From Muscardinus avellanarius (Eukaryota > Chordata > Mammalia > Rodentia > Gliridae): a stretch of 64,000 nucleotides of DNA. A program made the position numbers and the translations under genes. Below the pieces are notes generated by a model, which saw nothing but the letters and a program-made list of their open reading frames with translations, searched no databases and had not been told where the DNA came from. The DNA lies in contig OY726561.1 of NCBI GenBank assembly GCA_963383645.1, forward strand, positions 30,298,826 through 30,362,825, in the 5' to 3' direction. The number at the start of each line of letters is the position of its first letter. Within the stretch, counting starts at the first letter, position 1. Positions 35,876 to 46,247 of the stretch are shown here, one piece after another.

Positions 35876-36377
35876 AAAAATAGATGCACCAGAGAGGAAT
35901 ATGTGATTGTCAAGGCCAGAAAGAAATTCCATGTAGGTTATGTAAATTTTATCCCTCAGAAACTTTTACTAAATCATAACCTCGATGCAACATAATTAGA
36001 AATTTTATATATATACATATATGTATATAATACAAACTAATATATATGCATATATATACAGGTTCATAAGGCATCACTAATTTTTACTGTGGAGGAAATA
36101 TTAGTGGCATGAGTGAAGTCGTTTTCTATAAAAATCAATTTGCAATATATCTTGTAGAATAACACATGATCATTTCTATTCCACATAAAAATGTCTGAAT
36201 GACACCTCAGCCCTTTCCCCATGTAAATCTGCATTGACATTAATAGGGATGTAATTGACATTCTTTCCTGACTCTGCATGTACAGTAGCACCTTTCGTTT
36301 TCCTATCACCTTTTCTTTAAATGATATTTCTGTGTATACCAATTACCTTCAGGTACCACACAGTGTGTCTATTTATA

Positions 36378-36535
36378 TACTTACTTGATGCCTGTTTCTC
36401 ACACTAGCCTCATGAGGGCTGGAACTTGTCAGTTCTTACAGCAGTCAGTCCTTCCTGTGCCTACAGGAGTGACTGGCATCGAATAGAATAGATGTTTAAT
36501 CAGTGTCGGTTAAATGAATGAGTGAGTGAATGATA
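36378..36535 (+). repeat. L2 3' end fragment
   Basis: 'cctcatgagggctggaactt', 'gtgcctacaggagtgactggcatcg' and 'gatgtttaatcagtgtcggttaaatgaatg' follow the terminal L2 pattern. Confidence 0.7.
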
Positions 36536-36667
36536 AATTTTGATGGTCTCTACTTACTACCTCTAATTTCCATAAGTGGAGAATTAGCTAGATTACTGTT
36601 GTCAACTCAAGTAAAAGGAACTTCGCATCTGTTTGGCACATGTATCATGAGGCAATGATTTTTTTAT

Positions 36668-36921
36668 CTTTAGCTTTTTTTCCATAACTGCAACTAACAC
36701 ATTTAGTGGTAAAACCAACAGAAGGACTGCCATTCCTGCTAACAGGGCTGGACCCAGCCCTTGCAAAGGAGTGAGATGCCCATCAAAATTTGGAAAGGGG
36801 CCAATCAGAGGAGACTGAGGTTGGCTGTCAACTACATAAGCTGTTGGGCATCTGCTGACATCAAGTTAATAATTTCCCCAGTGGAAAACTTGTTCCAAGA
36901 ACCATTTGGTAAAATTAGAGC
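36668..36921 (-). pseudogene. ABCC pseudogene exon: TMD1 helices
   Basis: 254-nt exon after a strong CTCTTTTTCCAG acceptor. It reads ALILPNGSWNKFSTGEIINL, MSADAQQLM*LTANLSLL*LAPFQILMG and, after a one-base shift, GLGPALLAGMAVLLLVLPLN. This matches the ABCC run [48 protein letters not shown]. Two stops (TAG and TGA) and the frameshift disable it. The expected donor is AAG-AT where GT is needed. Confidence 0.92.
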
Positions 36922-37161
36922 CTGGAAAAAGAGAAGTTAACTATTTTAGAATTCTGTAAATTATGGGGTGTCTTTATTGTCAAGCAATGGTAAATTTTAT
37001 TATTAGTTAATATCTTTAGAAAAAATAAGGTTATATAATATCAAGAGGCATCATTTTAGGTGAAGAATTACAATTCTTGAACAAGGTACACAGTTTGGAA
37101 TTTACTGCATAATGATAGAGAATAGCATTTTATTTCCAAGCAGATAAGAACCCTCCATAGA

Positions 37162-37353
37162 CAGGCATGGCAGTGCATGCCTGTAATCCCAGTGTTTTGG
37201 AGGCTGAGACAGGAAGATTATAGTTTCTAAGCCAGATTTAGTAACTTGGTGAGGCTCTCAGCAACTTGGTGAGACCCTATTTCCAAATAAAATTAAAATA
37301 GAGATGGAGGTATAACTTGAAGGTAGAATGCCCTGATTTCAATTCTCAGCAAC
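37162..37353 (+). repeat. SINE, B1-dID-like copy
   Basis: From 'acaggcatggcagtgcatgcc' to 'ttcaattctcagcaac', joined to a CA array. 'agaaccctc' before and 'aagaacctct' after may be the target duplication. Confidence 0.88.
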
Positions 37354-37354
37354 A

Positions 37355-37362
37355 CACGCACA

Positions 37363-37400
<38 letters not shown>
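37355..37400. repeat. (CA)n microsatellite
   Basis: CA array forming the SINE tail. Confidence 0.95.
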
Positions 37401-37402
<2 letters not shown>

Positions 37403-37850
37403 GAACCTCTATAACTTTGTTCATTGAAAAACTACAAAATAATTCTATTCTAAATACATTGAGGCTTTCCTCCATTTGGTGGCAACCCCTTAATGCTAAA
37501 TGTTATTAATGAAAAGTATACACAAATCAATAAAAATCTAATTAATACTAAAGAAAAATCTAGTTCTTGAAGTTGTGGAATATTAAAAAAGAACACCGTT
37601 CCAATTTTCAATGTTATTATAGTTGCTCTGTAGAGCTATGCATACAGACATACATTCACAGAGCAAAATTTAAGTGTCAAAATACCTAATAAAGGTAATT
37701 GGAGGGTATAGAGAAAAGGTAATTGGAAAGAGTTCATGAAACTTGTAGCTATTCATCATTTTTCCAAGGCCTGATTTTATCTGTATATACTCTTTAATAT
37801 TGATAATTGAATGAAGTAATTGTTAATATATTAAGAATGTTAGTAGCCTT

Positions 37851-37864
37851 TATTTATTTATTTA

Positions 37865-37914
<50 letters not shown>
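37851..37914. repeat. (TTTA)n(CTTA)n microsatellite
   Basis: A few TTTA units followed by about 12 CTTA units, adjoining the complemented 3' end of a SINE. Confidence 0.95.
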
Positions 37915-38061
37915 GAAGTACTGGGGATCAAAACAGGGGCATTCTACCTCTGAGCTATACCCCACTAAGTTGCAGAGGGCCTAAGTAGCTGAGGCTGGCC
38001 TCAAACTTGCAATCTTGTCGAGCTTCCCTATTATTGGGATTATAAGCATGTGCTTGGCTGA
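37915..38061 (-). repeat. SINE with internal deletions
   Basis: Complemented copy starting 'agtactggggatcaaaac'. It lacks the A-rich linker between the two halves ('tataccccactaagttgc') and part of the Pol III region. Confidence 0.83.
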
Positions 38062-38690
38062 CATTTATTTATTTAAATTCTCCAATCATCTACAATTCTC
38101 AGTGATATGTATAAAGAACTAAAAGTGGTAAGAGATTTGTATTTGTATGGGAAATCAAATGCCTATTTTGCATACCATTTTGTGGAATTTTCTTTACATT
38201 GATAGACATAATTGAGAAATGAGGCTGCCAAGCGTACATTTTTCCTGTTCTTCTACAAATATTTACTTTGTATTTATGAAAATACTAAAAGTTGAGTAGT
38301 TCAAAATAAATAAAAGATATAAGGAATTAAATAAATGTTCTCATATTGGAAAGTAGTATTTCAAGAAATATGAGAAAATATTTTTAAATGTCCTTGTAAA
38401 CTTTGGAGAAAAAGAATAGAATACCAAATAAAAATGAATAAAATTATGTAATTTTCAAATTCAAAACACAACTGTCAAAATTTAAATGCCACAACCAAGC
38501 CTTTGAAATAGAATTTGTAAACTGTTAGATAAACTCAAAAGCTTTTTTCAGAAGTTAGAGAAACAATATTTCAAAAAATTAAATAATGAAGGAAATTATT
38601 TAAAGAATGGAGAAGATATCAGATAGTTACACACAAATATGAATATTAATATAGGCATAGGTCATAGTTATATTTAAAATTTCATTACAT
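38062..38690. other. AT-rich stretch, nothing recognised
   Basis: Neither gene nor repeat was recognised. Confidence 0.45.
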
Positions 38691-38694
38691 TTTT

Positions 38695-38910
38695 TATGGG
38701 GCTAGGGATAGAACCCAGGGGCATTCGACTTCCAAGCTATACCCCTTACCCTATGTTGTATTCTTTATTTTGAAACAGCATCTCACTAAGTTGCAGAGGG
38801 CCGCACTAAGTAGCTGAGGCTCTCTGCGAACCGCAATCCTCCAGTCTCAGCCTCCCTAATGCTGGGATTACTAATGCTGGGATTACAAGTGTGCACCACC
38901 ATGTCTGGCA
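38695..38910 (-). repeat. SINE with a short tandem duplication
   Basis: Complemented copy from 'atggggctagggatagaaccc' to 'ccaccatgtctggc'. 'taatgctgggattac' is repeated in tandem at 38857 and 38872. Confidence 0.88.
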
Positions 38911-39028
38911 GTTAACATTTAGAGTAATAAAAATGCAATCTCTAGATCAGAATGTCTGGGTTCAAAACCTGGGTCCTCCATTTAATAACTTTGACTGTGG
39001 GTAAGTTACCCAGTTGTCCTGAATTTAA

Positions 39029-39033
<5 letters not shown>

Positions 39034-39062
<29 letters not shown>
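39034..39062. repeat. (TA)n microsatellite
   Basis: Pure TA run. Confidence 0.9.
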
Positions 39063-39063
<1 letters not shown>

Positions 39064-39140
39064 TATATCTACATCTATGTCTGCAGCTGAATATCCATTA
39101 CTAAATTATTTTTTAAAACTGGATGCAAAAACACTCTTAT

Positions 39141-39312
39141 TTGTGTGGTGATGCACACTTGTAATCTCAGTACTTGAGAGGCTGAGACAAGAGTATTGCA
39201 GGTTCACAGCCAGCCTCAGCTACTTAGTGTGACCTTGTTTCAAAATAAAGAACAAATAATAGTGCTGGCGTGTAGCTCAGAGAATGTCAGTGAATTCAAA
39301 CTTCATTACTGC
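39141..39312 (+). repeat. SINE, diverged copy
   Basis: From 'tgtggtgatgcacacttg' to 'ttcaaacttcattactgc', with the first few bases of the element lost. Confidence 0.83.
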
Positions 39313-39779
39313 AAAAAAAACCTCTATTATTAAATAAAGAAAGAGAAGAAACAAAGGGGAAGCATATTCCTGAGGAAAATATTTCAAATGAAAAGCAATC
39401 AAAATATACTAGACAAATTAATTAGAAAATAGCACCTCTTCTTATCTTGGTAAAACTTGTGAACTCTAAAGACAAAGGAAATCCTGGTAAATACCTAGAT
39501 GGGGAAACATCAAAACAAAACCTGTAATCCTAAACTTGTGGGTGCAGAGATGAAGGATTGGCAGATGTTCTCTGTTGTCATGGTTACCCAGAGTATATGA
39601 AGAAGGTACTTTGATATCTTTTCTTTGGAAACATAAATTGCCCCAGATTTTCGAAGAAACACTTGGAATCCTCATTAAACTATGTTCATCTATCTATCTC
39701 TGTGTATGTGTGTGTCCTAATCATACATCAGGATGAAGTTCAAAGTGATAGAGACATTACCTGTTCACAGCACTTGGTG

Positions 39780-40016
39780 ATCTTCCGCTGGCTCCCACCC
39801 TCCCCTTCCCAGTGCATGATGGGATTGGCATTGATAATTTTGTATGTGTACATCATGCCCAACTGAAGCGTTTCTTTCTTCACATCTCTCTCCTATTACC
39901 TGCCTCCCTCCTCTAGAACCCCTTCCTCATTCTATTAGAAATTTTCCTCCTTTGTCTGGAGTCCCTTTTGTGTCCCAGTGTCTCTCTAGCTTCCACATAT
40001 GAGGGGAAACATATGC

Positions 40017-40069
<53 letters not shown>

Positions 40070-40160
40070 TGTGTGTGCGTGTGTCTAACTGGCCTTACTT
40101 AACATAATATTCTCTATTTCTATCTATTATCCTGCAAATGTCATCTATCTTTAAAGCCAG
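39780..40160 (-). mobile_element. LINE-1 3' portion, interrupted by a TG array
   Basis: Complemented L1 text: 'ttttgtatgtgtacatcatgccc', 'gaaattttcctcctttgtctgg', 'tctctagcttccacatatgagg' and 'cttacttaacataatattctc'. Confidence 0.7.
40019..40083. repeat. (TG)n microsatellite inside L1
   Basis: About 30 TG units with one 'aa' interruption. Confidence 0.95.
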
Positions 40161-40168
40161 AAATCCAC

Positions 40169-40368
40169 TGGATATGGTGGCACATGCTTTTAATCCCAGT
40201 ATTTTGGAGGCTGAGAGAAGAGTATTGCAGGTTCTAGGATAGCCTCACAATATAGCAAGACTCTCCAAATCCTAGAAAGAACCTGTTTTGAAAACAAATA
40301 TTAAAAAGGGTTGAGAGTGTAGCTCGGAAGTAAAATGCCTGTGGGTCCAATCTTTTGTATTTCACCCC
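40169..40368 (+). repeat. SINE, B1-dID-like copy
   Basis: From 'actggatatggtggcacatgc' to 'gtgggtccaatcttttgtat'. 'aagccagaaat' at 40156 and 40373 is the target duplication. Confidence 0.9.
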
Positions 40369-40535
40369 TACACAAGCCAGAAATTCCACTCCCTCCAAAG
40401 ACAAAAATACACATATCCTCACATGGTAGGATTTTAGTTTTTGTAATATTTATTAGATTAGTTGAAAACAGTATGGCTGTACTTTTTACAGTATAAAAAG
40501 TGTAATTAGCTATAAAAAGTATAATTAGCTGGGAG

Positions 40536-40607
40536 TATAATTAGCTGGGAGTGGCAGAGTGTCCCCTAGCATGTTTGAGACCCTGGGTTCAATGTTCAGC
40601 AGTTCAA
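40536..40607 (+). repeat. ID-type SINE (tRNA-derived monomer)
   Basis: 'agctgggagtggcagagtg', 'cctagcatgtttgagaccctgggttcaat' and 'gttcagcag' follow the standalone ID element, including the 'ctagcatg' segment missing from the dimeric SINEs here. 'aaaagtata' flanks it on both sides. Confidence 0.75.
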
Positions 40608-40609
40608 AA

Positions 40610-41105
40610 AAAGTATAGAGTTATACTAGTAATATGGCCATTTTTTAACAGAAAAAGCAAAATAATTAGTAAATAGCAATGGCTCCTCAAAAAGAAAAAA
40701 AAGAAGGATGAAGATGGGCAGCAAAGGAAAAGAGTAAAACTAAAAAGGAGTAAAAATAGCAATAGTAGGAAAAAAGCACGACACAATAGAATAGTTGCAG
40801 CTATGCATTTATTTAAATATATTTGTATGACAATAAAATTATATTTAAATAAAATAAAAATATTAAATATGAAAATGAATTTCAAAGAAATAATATTGAG
40901 AATGTATTTTATCAATTTTATTAAATAAATAATAGATTGTCAAATCGTTTATACCAAATATGTATGTGTGCCCACAAAATTAAATATTAAAAATATATCA
41001 GTGATCATTTTTGGGAGTCTACAATTATGAATAGTTTCTATTTTCTTTCATATTTGATTAACTGTAGGCATTTTCTTCGATGAACAAGAGAAAATAGTCC
41101 TTAAA
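40610..41105. other. AT-rich stretch, nothing recognised
   Basis: A 103-codon minus-strand frame at 40604-40915 is low-complexity hydrophobic translation of A-rich DNA. Confidence 0.45.
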
Positions 41106-41107
41106 AT

Positions 41108-41895
41108 TAGCTGTCAAATAATATTCCACTGTATTTCTATATCATACTTTCTTCATCTTTTATCTGTTGTTTCATTTAGGTTGTCTCAACATGTTAGTGA
41201 TAGTGAATAATGATTCAATGAACATTGGTGTGTAGATAGCTCTTTGAGACGCTGAATTCAATACTTTTGAATACAGATGCCGAAACAGGATCCAGATTGC
41301 TGGAATTTTCCACAGTTGCTGAGCCATTCTGCATTCCTATCGACAAGAAGCAATGATTTCATTCCATATCCTCCACATCCTTACCAGCACTCCCTCGACC
41401 TTCTTGTTGTAACTGTCATTCTGGAAGGTATCAATAATATGGCTTTGATTTGTTTACTTCCTGGTGGTTAGCAATGATGAACATTTTTGATACAGTCATT
41501 GGCCATTGTATGTCTTCTTACTAAAGAAGTTTTGTGACAACATAGATGCATCTTGAGGACATCATGTTAAGTGAAATAAGCCAGATACAGAAAGACAACT
41601 ATTGATTGTACTTATATGTGGTACCACCAATGACCACATTCAAGAAATGAAAGACTGGCAGTTACCAGAGGCAGAGGAGAGGGAAAACTGGGAAATAATT
41701 GGCCAACAGGTATAAAGTTTGAGTCATCTAAGAGGAGGAGAGCTGCTGTGCAGTATTGTAGCTGCTGACAACAATAATGGATTTTACACTTAAAATGTGT
41801 TGCTATGAACAATAATGCATTTTATACTTACAATGTGTTAAGTGATAGATTTCCTAATAAATGTGCATACAGAACAATTGCTTTCAATATTAAAA
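41108..41895 (+). mobile_element. Old LINE-1 with 5' inversion (twin priming)
   Basis: 41108-41528 reads as complemented L1 ('aataatattccactg', 'tccacatccttaccagcac'). From about 41530 the text turns to the sense strand ('tgtgacaacatagatgcatc', 'gttaagtgaaataagcc', 'gttaccagaggcagaggag') and runs to the 3' UTR. The two parts are nearly adjacent in an intact L1. Confidence 0.82.
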
Positions 41896-42268
41896 ATGAC
41901 TAAAGAGCAACATATAATTGAATGTTGCTTGCATGACATTTCTAACCCCAGGAGAACTCATTTTTCTTTCAATATCTTTTTCTGACAAATAAAGCTTTAC
42001 CTTTCTGTAAGGGCCAAAATTCACAAGCCATGAAGGGCAATTTAGTCTCCATTCATTGTTAGATTATACAGTGTGTGCTGCCCTTGTGCTATATAAAACA
42101 ATTTGAAAGAATGCTGCAATCTACACCACAATTACAGTAGATTGGGCGACAATTCTAACACTGGCTGGTAGAAAGAATTTAATCTAAGCTAATTGGTTAA
42201 TTTTTTATTTTAATTAAATAATAATTAAATAATATTTATAAATGCTACAACTTCTTACACTAAAGTTT

Positions 42269-42478
42269 GTTTTTGTTTTGTTTTGTTTTGTTTTTGGTGG
42301 TACTGGGGTTCCTGAAAGCCCTTCTACCTCCGGGCTACACTCCCAGACCTATTTTTACATTTTTTATTTGGAAACAGGGTCTCCTAAGCCAGCGAGCGTG
42401 GCTGGCTTCGAACCTGCACGATCCTCCTGTCTCTGCCTCCCAAGCGCGGGGATTACAAGCATGTGCCACCAGGCCCGG
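42269..42478 (-). repeat. SINE, young subfamily, just upstream of OR14 gene
   Basis: Complemented young-type copy with a (GTTTT)n tail at 42269-42292. The perfect 21-bp target duplication at 42248-42268 and 42479-42499 (core ACTTCTTACACTAAAG) shows a recent insertion 90 bp before the receptor ATG. Confidence 0.96.
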
Positions 42479-42542
42479 CAACTTCTTACACTAAAGTTTT
42501 TTTTTTTTTTTTTTTTGAGTTTTAGGTTGCTTTTTTATTTTT

Positions 42543-42544
42543 AG
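42543..42544 (+). promoter_or_regulatory. Candidate 3' splice acceptor of the OR14 coding exon
   Basis: An AG preceded by 'ttgcttttttattttt' and a T20 run (42497-42516), 24 bases before the ATG. Odorant receptor genes usually splice a distant noncoding 5' exon to a site close to the start codon, so this is the likely acceptor. Confidence 0.6.
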
Positions 42545-42549
42545 AGTAA

Positions 42550-42618
42550 ATGATTAAACATCAGAGGTATGGACAACCTCACCTCGGGGAGTACATTCTT
42601 CCTGGCCAGGTTCTCTGA
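42550..42618 (+). other. Upstream ORF overlapping the OR14 start
   Basis: An ATG at 42550, within the presumed leader, opens a 22-codon frame that overlaps the receptor ATG in another frame and stops at TGA 42616-42618. Its context (aaATGa) is weak. Confidence 0.55.
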
Positions 42619-43501
42619 TGTGCAGGACATGCAGATCTTACATGCCACCATCTTTCTGATGGTTTACCTGGCAGCCCTCCTTGGGAATCTCCTCATCATC
42701 ACACTCACCACCAAGGACCACCAGCTGCACACTCCCATGTATTTCTTCCTGAAGAACTTATCCTTTCTGGATCTTTGCCTCATTTCCATCACCGTCCCCA
42801 AATCCATTACAAACTCTCTGACATATCGAAACACCATTTCATTCCTTGGCTGTGTCTCCCAGGTTTTCTTCTTATTCCTCCTGGCCACTACGGAGATCGC
42901 TCTACTCACAGTCATGTCCTATGACCGCTATATGGCCATCTGCCATCCACTCAGATACGAGCTCATCATGAGCCATGAAGCCTGTGTGCAGATGGCGGCC
43001 TCCTCATGGGTCAGCGGAGGTCTCAACACAGTCCTGCACACTGCGACTACCTTTTCTGTGCCCCTGTGTGGCTCTCTAGATGTCCACCAGTTCTTCTGTG
43101 ATGTCCCACAGCTCCTCTCTCTTGCCTGTTCTTACAATGTGGGAGAACTGGTTGTCATTGGACTCAGCCTGGTGCTGGACTTTGGCTGTTTTGTGTTCAT
43201 TGATATCTCTTACATCCGTATATTCTGCACTGTGCTGAAGATGCCCTCCAGAGAAGGCAAGTCTAAAGCTTTCTCTACATGTCTGCCTCACCTCATTGTT
43301 GTGACTCTCTTCCTCTCTTCTGGGTTTTTTGCCTATTTACGACCCCTGCCCAAGTCTCTGTCAAAGACGGATTTGTTTGTCTCAGTATTCTATACTGTGG
43401 TGCCCCCCACCCTGAATCCCCTTATCTACAGTCTTAGAAATAAGGACATGAAGGTAGCACTGAAGAATCTGCTAATGGGCAGATGTCACCTTTCAAATTA
43501 G
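42569..43501 (+). CDS. Odorant receptor, family OR14
   Basis: An intact 310-codon single-exon class II odorant receptor, a Golf-coupled seven-helix protein of olfactory cilia membranes. Visible hallmarks: glycosylation site NLT at residue 3; GN in helix 1 (39-40); LHTPMYFF at 53-60; C95 before helix 3, pairing with extracellular-loop cysteines at 167, 177 and 187; MSYDRYMAIC at 116-125; SY at 214-215; KAFSTCLPH at 233-241; PPTLNPLIYSLRN at 279-291. Helices lie roughly at 24-47, 57-79, 93-117, 140-159, 196-219, 238-257 and 269-290. Family 14 is suggested by 'MDNLTS..F', 'LLGNLLIITLTT', 'ITVPKSITNSL' and 'FFCDVPQLLSLAC'. Length is normal and no residue is disabling. The ATG at 42569 gives the standard N-terminus. 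It is the only receptor in the window. The ligand is unknown. Confidence 0.97.
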   Translation: MDNLTSGSTFFLARFSDVQDMQILHATIFLMVYLAALLGNLLIITLTTKDHQLHTPMYFFLKNLSFLDLCLISITVPKSITNSLTYRNTISFLGCVSQVFFLFLLATTEIALLTVMSYDRYMAICHPLRYELIMSHEACVQMAASSWVSGGLNTVLHTATTFSVPLCGSLDVHQFFCDVPQLLSLACSYNVGELVVIGLSLVLDFGCFVFIDISYIRIFCTVLKMPSREGKSKAFSTCLPHLIVVTLFLSSGFFAYLRPLPKSLSKTDLFVSVFYTVVPPTLNPLIYSLRNKDMKVALKNLLMGRCHLSN

Positions 43502-43911
43502 AAGTCAGTTGCATACACATCCTGATCTTGTTGTTCACTGACTTGATCATTTGAACAATGAGGTGATATAGTCTTGCAATAATATTAGTGATATATACTA
43601 GGAATTCTCACAGAAACTCTTGAATTGTGCTCATTAAACTGATATTAAGAAGTATCCTCCATGTCCAGACCAAGCTGGTGGTAAAACCAGTAGGATTTAA
43701 TATGTGATCAGGCAGATATATGCTGGTTTTATATGTCATCCCAGTGGTAGCTCCTTTGTCTGCGGCAAGTGGTAAACTCAATGGGATGCGTGAGTTTGAG
43801 ATAAACTTGGTCCTAACCAGACAAATAAAATGCATGATCATTCTCAGTAAAGGTGAGATCCAAAATATCATGGAGCTGACTTGTGTAATTTATTATCATA
43901 TTAGAAGAATT

Positions 43912-43912
<1 letters not shown>
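43502..43912. other. OR14 3' flank, nothing recognised
   Basis: No polyadenylation signal could be chosen with confidence. AATAAA occurs at 43825, about 320 bases after the stop. Confidence 0.4.

Positions 43913-43913
<1 letters not shown>

Positions 43914-43965
<52 letters not shown>
43914..43965. repeat. (GA)n microsatellite
   Basis: Pure GA run 3' of the OR14 gene. Confidence 0.97.
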
Positions 43966-43967
<2 letters not shown>

Positions 43968-44199
43968 ACAACCTTGTAAATGTATTAAATGTCAAAAAAT
44001 TGTGCAAACTAAAACATCTCATTTTATGTTATGTAAGTTTCACTAGGGAAACAAAAATGAACACAATTTTATAGCCTACAGTCTGTATTTCTTCCTCTCT
44101 CATTTCCCAGCCCTAGTCTGGTGGTTTTTAAAGATGAGTTCCTTTTTCATTTTATCTCAAATTTTCTTTCTTTTATTAGATTAAATTCTTTTTTTTTTT

Positions 44200-44396
44200 T
44201 GGTACTGGAGGTGGAACCCAGGACATTCTACCTCCAAGCTACACTCCCAACCCTTTTATTTATACTTTATTTTGAAACAGGGTCTAATTGAATTGCAAAA
44301 ATCCTCACTGAGTAGCTGAGGCTGTCTGTGAACCATGATCCTCCTGTCTCAGCCTCTCAAATGCTGGGATTACAAGCCTGGGCCACCATACCCGGC
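44200..44396 (-). repeat. SINE, B1-dID-like copy
   Basis: Complemented dimer from 'ggtactggaggtggaaccc' to 'ggccaccatacccggc'. Confidence 0.9.
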
Positions 44397-44671
44397 TGTA
44401 GTTTATATCTTTATTTCCTAAACTATTACAATAGCTCTTAATTTTTCTTCTTTCTAATCTCATTTGACTTTATGTTTTCCTTGATTATTTTACATATGGT
44501 TCAATAAAGCCCCAATATTCTGTGTAATTATAGTACATTTTTACTATATTATTCAAAAATCTTTTAAAAAGAAATCTCTTCTTTATTATTTTTTTTATTA
44601 TTTCTCTCCTCCATCCTATGCAGGAAACATGGTATTTACCCAAATTATCTACTCACTATATTCTAAGATGT

Positions 44672-44676
44672 GTGTT

Positions 44677-44722
<46 letters not shown>
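44672..44722. repeat. (TG)n microsatellite
   Basis: TG run just before a complemented SINE end. Confidence 0.95.
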
Positions 44723-44724
<2 letters not shown>

Positions 44725-44735
44725 TGCATAAGCAT

Positions 44736-44934
44736 GCAGTGCTGGAAATTGAATTCTAGGTATTCTACCTCTGAACCAGACCCCTAGCCCTATTTTTTAT
44801 TTTTACTTTTGAAACAGTCTCACTAAATTGCTGAGATTTTTGCTAATTTGCCTAGGCTGGCCTCAAACCTTCAATCCTTCTGTCTCACCATTCCATGTAC
44901 TGGGATGATAGCCATGCACCACCATGCCTTGCTG
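44736..44934 (-). repeat. SINE, diverged copy
   Basis: Complemented dimer from 'cagtgctggaaattgaattc' to 'caccaccatgccttgc'. Confidence 0.86.
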
Positions 44935-45470
44935 ACCCATAGACTCTTAAAGTGACCACTGAAAGAAGGCATAATTCTTCCTTGCAAGCTTAAATTTATA
45001 ATCCCTGATCTTTATACCAAACGAGCAATAGTTAAGTAAATAGTACATAGCAGGCAAGTTCTGATACTTCCACTCCCAGCAAAGAAAAGGATCTAAGACT
45101 AGCTTTATCAAACTCTGTGATGATGTAGCATCAATTTCAGATTAATATAGGCCCCATTTGTTGCCAACTAAGAGAGTCTCTTAGAATTCTGAATGCACCT
45201 AAATATGATACAAATCAGAATCCCAAAGCCTATAAATAAGAAGGGAATTTCCTACTCAACTGTAATCACTAATGGAGGCTCCATTGAATAGACATGATGG
45301 TTGTTTTCCTTTTATCCTTCCAGACCTTTGTTCTTAGACAATCTCTAAAGAACCACAGATATCTCCAATGCAGTCACCGTTGCCATTTACTTTATGAGAC
45401 TCTGTCCTTAAAATGGACTCACTCAGGACACTTTATTTCTCTTTTTATTCCAGAAGGCTTAATCTAATTT
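44935..45470. other. Intergenic stretch, nothing recognised
   Basis: Mixed composition. No repeat or coding signal could be named. Confidence 0.45.
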
Positions 45471-45489
45471 ATATTTCAGTCACTCCCCT

Positions 45490-45835
45490 TTCTTATGTAG
45501 AGATTAATTTTAAAGAAATTTTAGGTCCACAACAAAACTAAAAGAAAAATAGTTTCCATATATTTCCTGTCCCCATAAATGCATGGTCTTCCCATCATCA
45601 ACATTCCCAGAATGGTACATTGGTCACAACTGATTAACCTACTTTGACACATCATTATTCTCCACAGCCCATAGTTTCCATTAGGTTTCACTATTGGTAT
45701 TTTACATGTTATAGGCTAGGACAAATACATAATGACATAGATTTACCATTATAGTATCATACAGAGTAGTTTCATTGCTCTAAACTTTATGCTTGTAAAT
45801 CCACCATATTATGCTTTTACTCTTTCATGATGGTA
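45490..45835 (-). mobile_element. Old LINE-1 (L1M type) 3' UTR fragment
   Basis: Complemented text 'gtccacaacaaaac', 'atcaacattcccagaatggtacattgg', 'gacacatcattattctccac' and 'ccattatagtatcatacagagtag'. Confidence 0.82.
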
Positions 45836-46247
45836 GATTCTTTTATGCTCATAAATCCACCCACATTCTATGCCCAAACTCCAATGCTTCAGTTATTGAA
45901 TGCAATCCTGTTCCACAGGGACTACATATAAAAAGATAGGGGTTAGCATTTAAACTGGCCCCTAGCTTCTTTCAGGTCTTTATTCCACATTTGGAGTCTG
46001 CAGCATTCATGCATGTGGAGTGATGACTAGACAGGGTCTCTGAACCTGTCTGGGGGTTATACTTTATAAATCTGCTGCAAGTTCATTTATCATTTACTTG
46101 TTCCATTGGTCCTGAGTCATTACAGAATCCCTAAAACCATTCCACGTCCTGATTTTGGCCCAGGATATGGAAGAGCCTACCATGCCTCCTGTCCAGCTTA
46201 GTACTTCTATTAACATGAATTCTATAGGTCACTTGAAGACCCCTTTA

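Larger units (their letters stand above)
22879..36921 (-). pseudogene. ABCC (MRP-type) transporter pseudogene, unprocessed
   Basis: At least four exons of a long ABCC transporter lie in the expected order on the minus strand: a TMD1 helix exon at 36668-36921, the last TMD1 exon at 32999-33140, the Walker A exon of NBD1 at 28686-28812, and the Q-loop exon at 22879-23055. A tentative fifth lies near 34.6 kb. Introns are retained, so this is a duplicated or decayed gene, not a retrocopy. In-frame stops, two frameshifts and a Walker A glycine-to-glutamate change make it non-functional. By eye it is nearest ABCC1/ABCC3. The ABC signature exon, TMD2, NBD2 and the N-terminal exons were not found. 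In life such proteins export conjugated organic anions across the plasma membrane. Confidence 0.85.

Noticed and set aside
40604..40915. 103-codon hydrophobic minus-strand frame as a membrane protein
   Set aside because: It is composed almost entirely of F, I, L and S from A-rich DNA, with no start context or homology signal.
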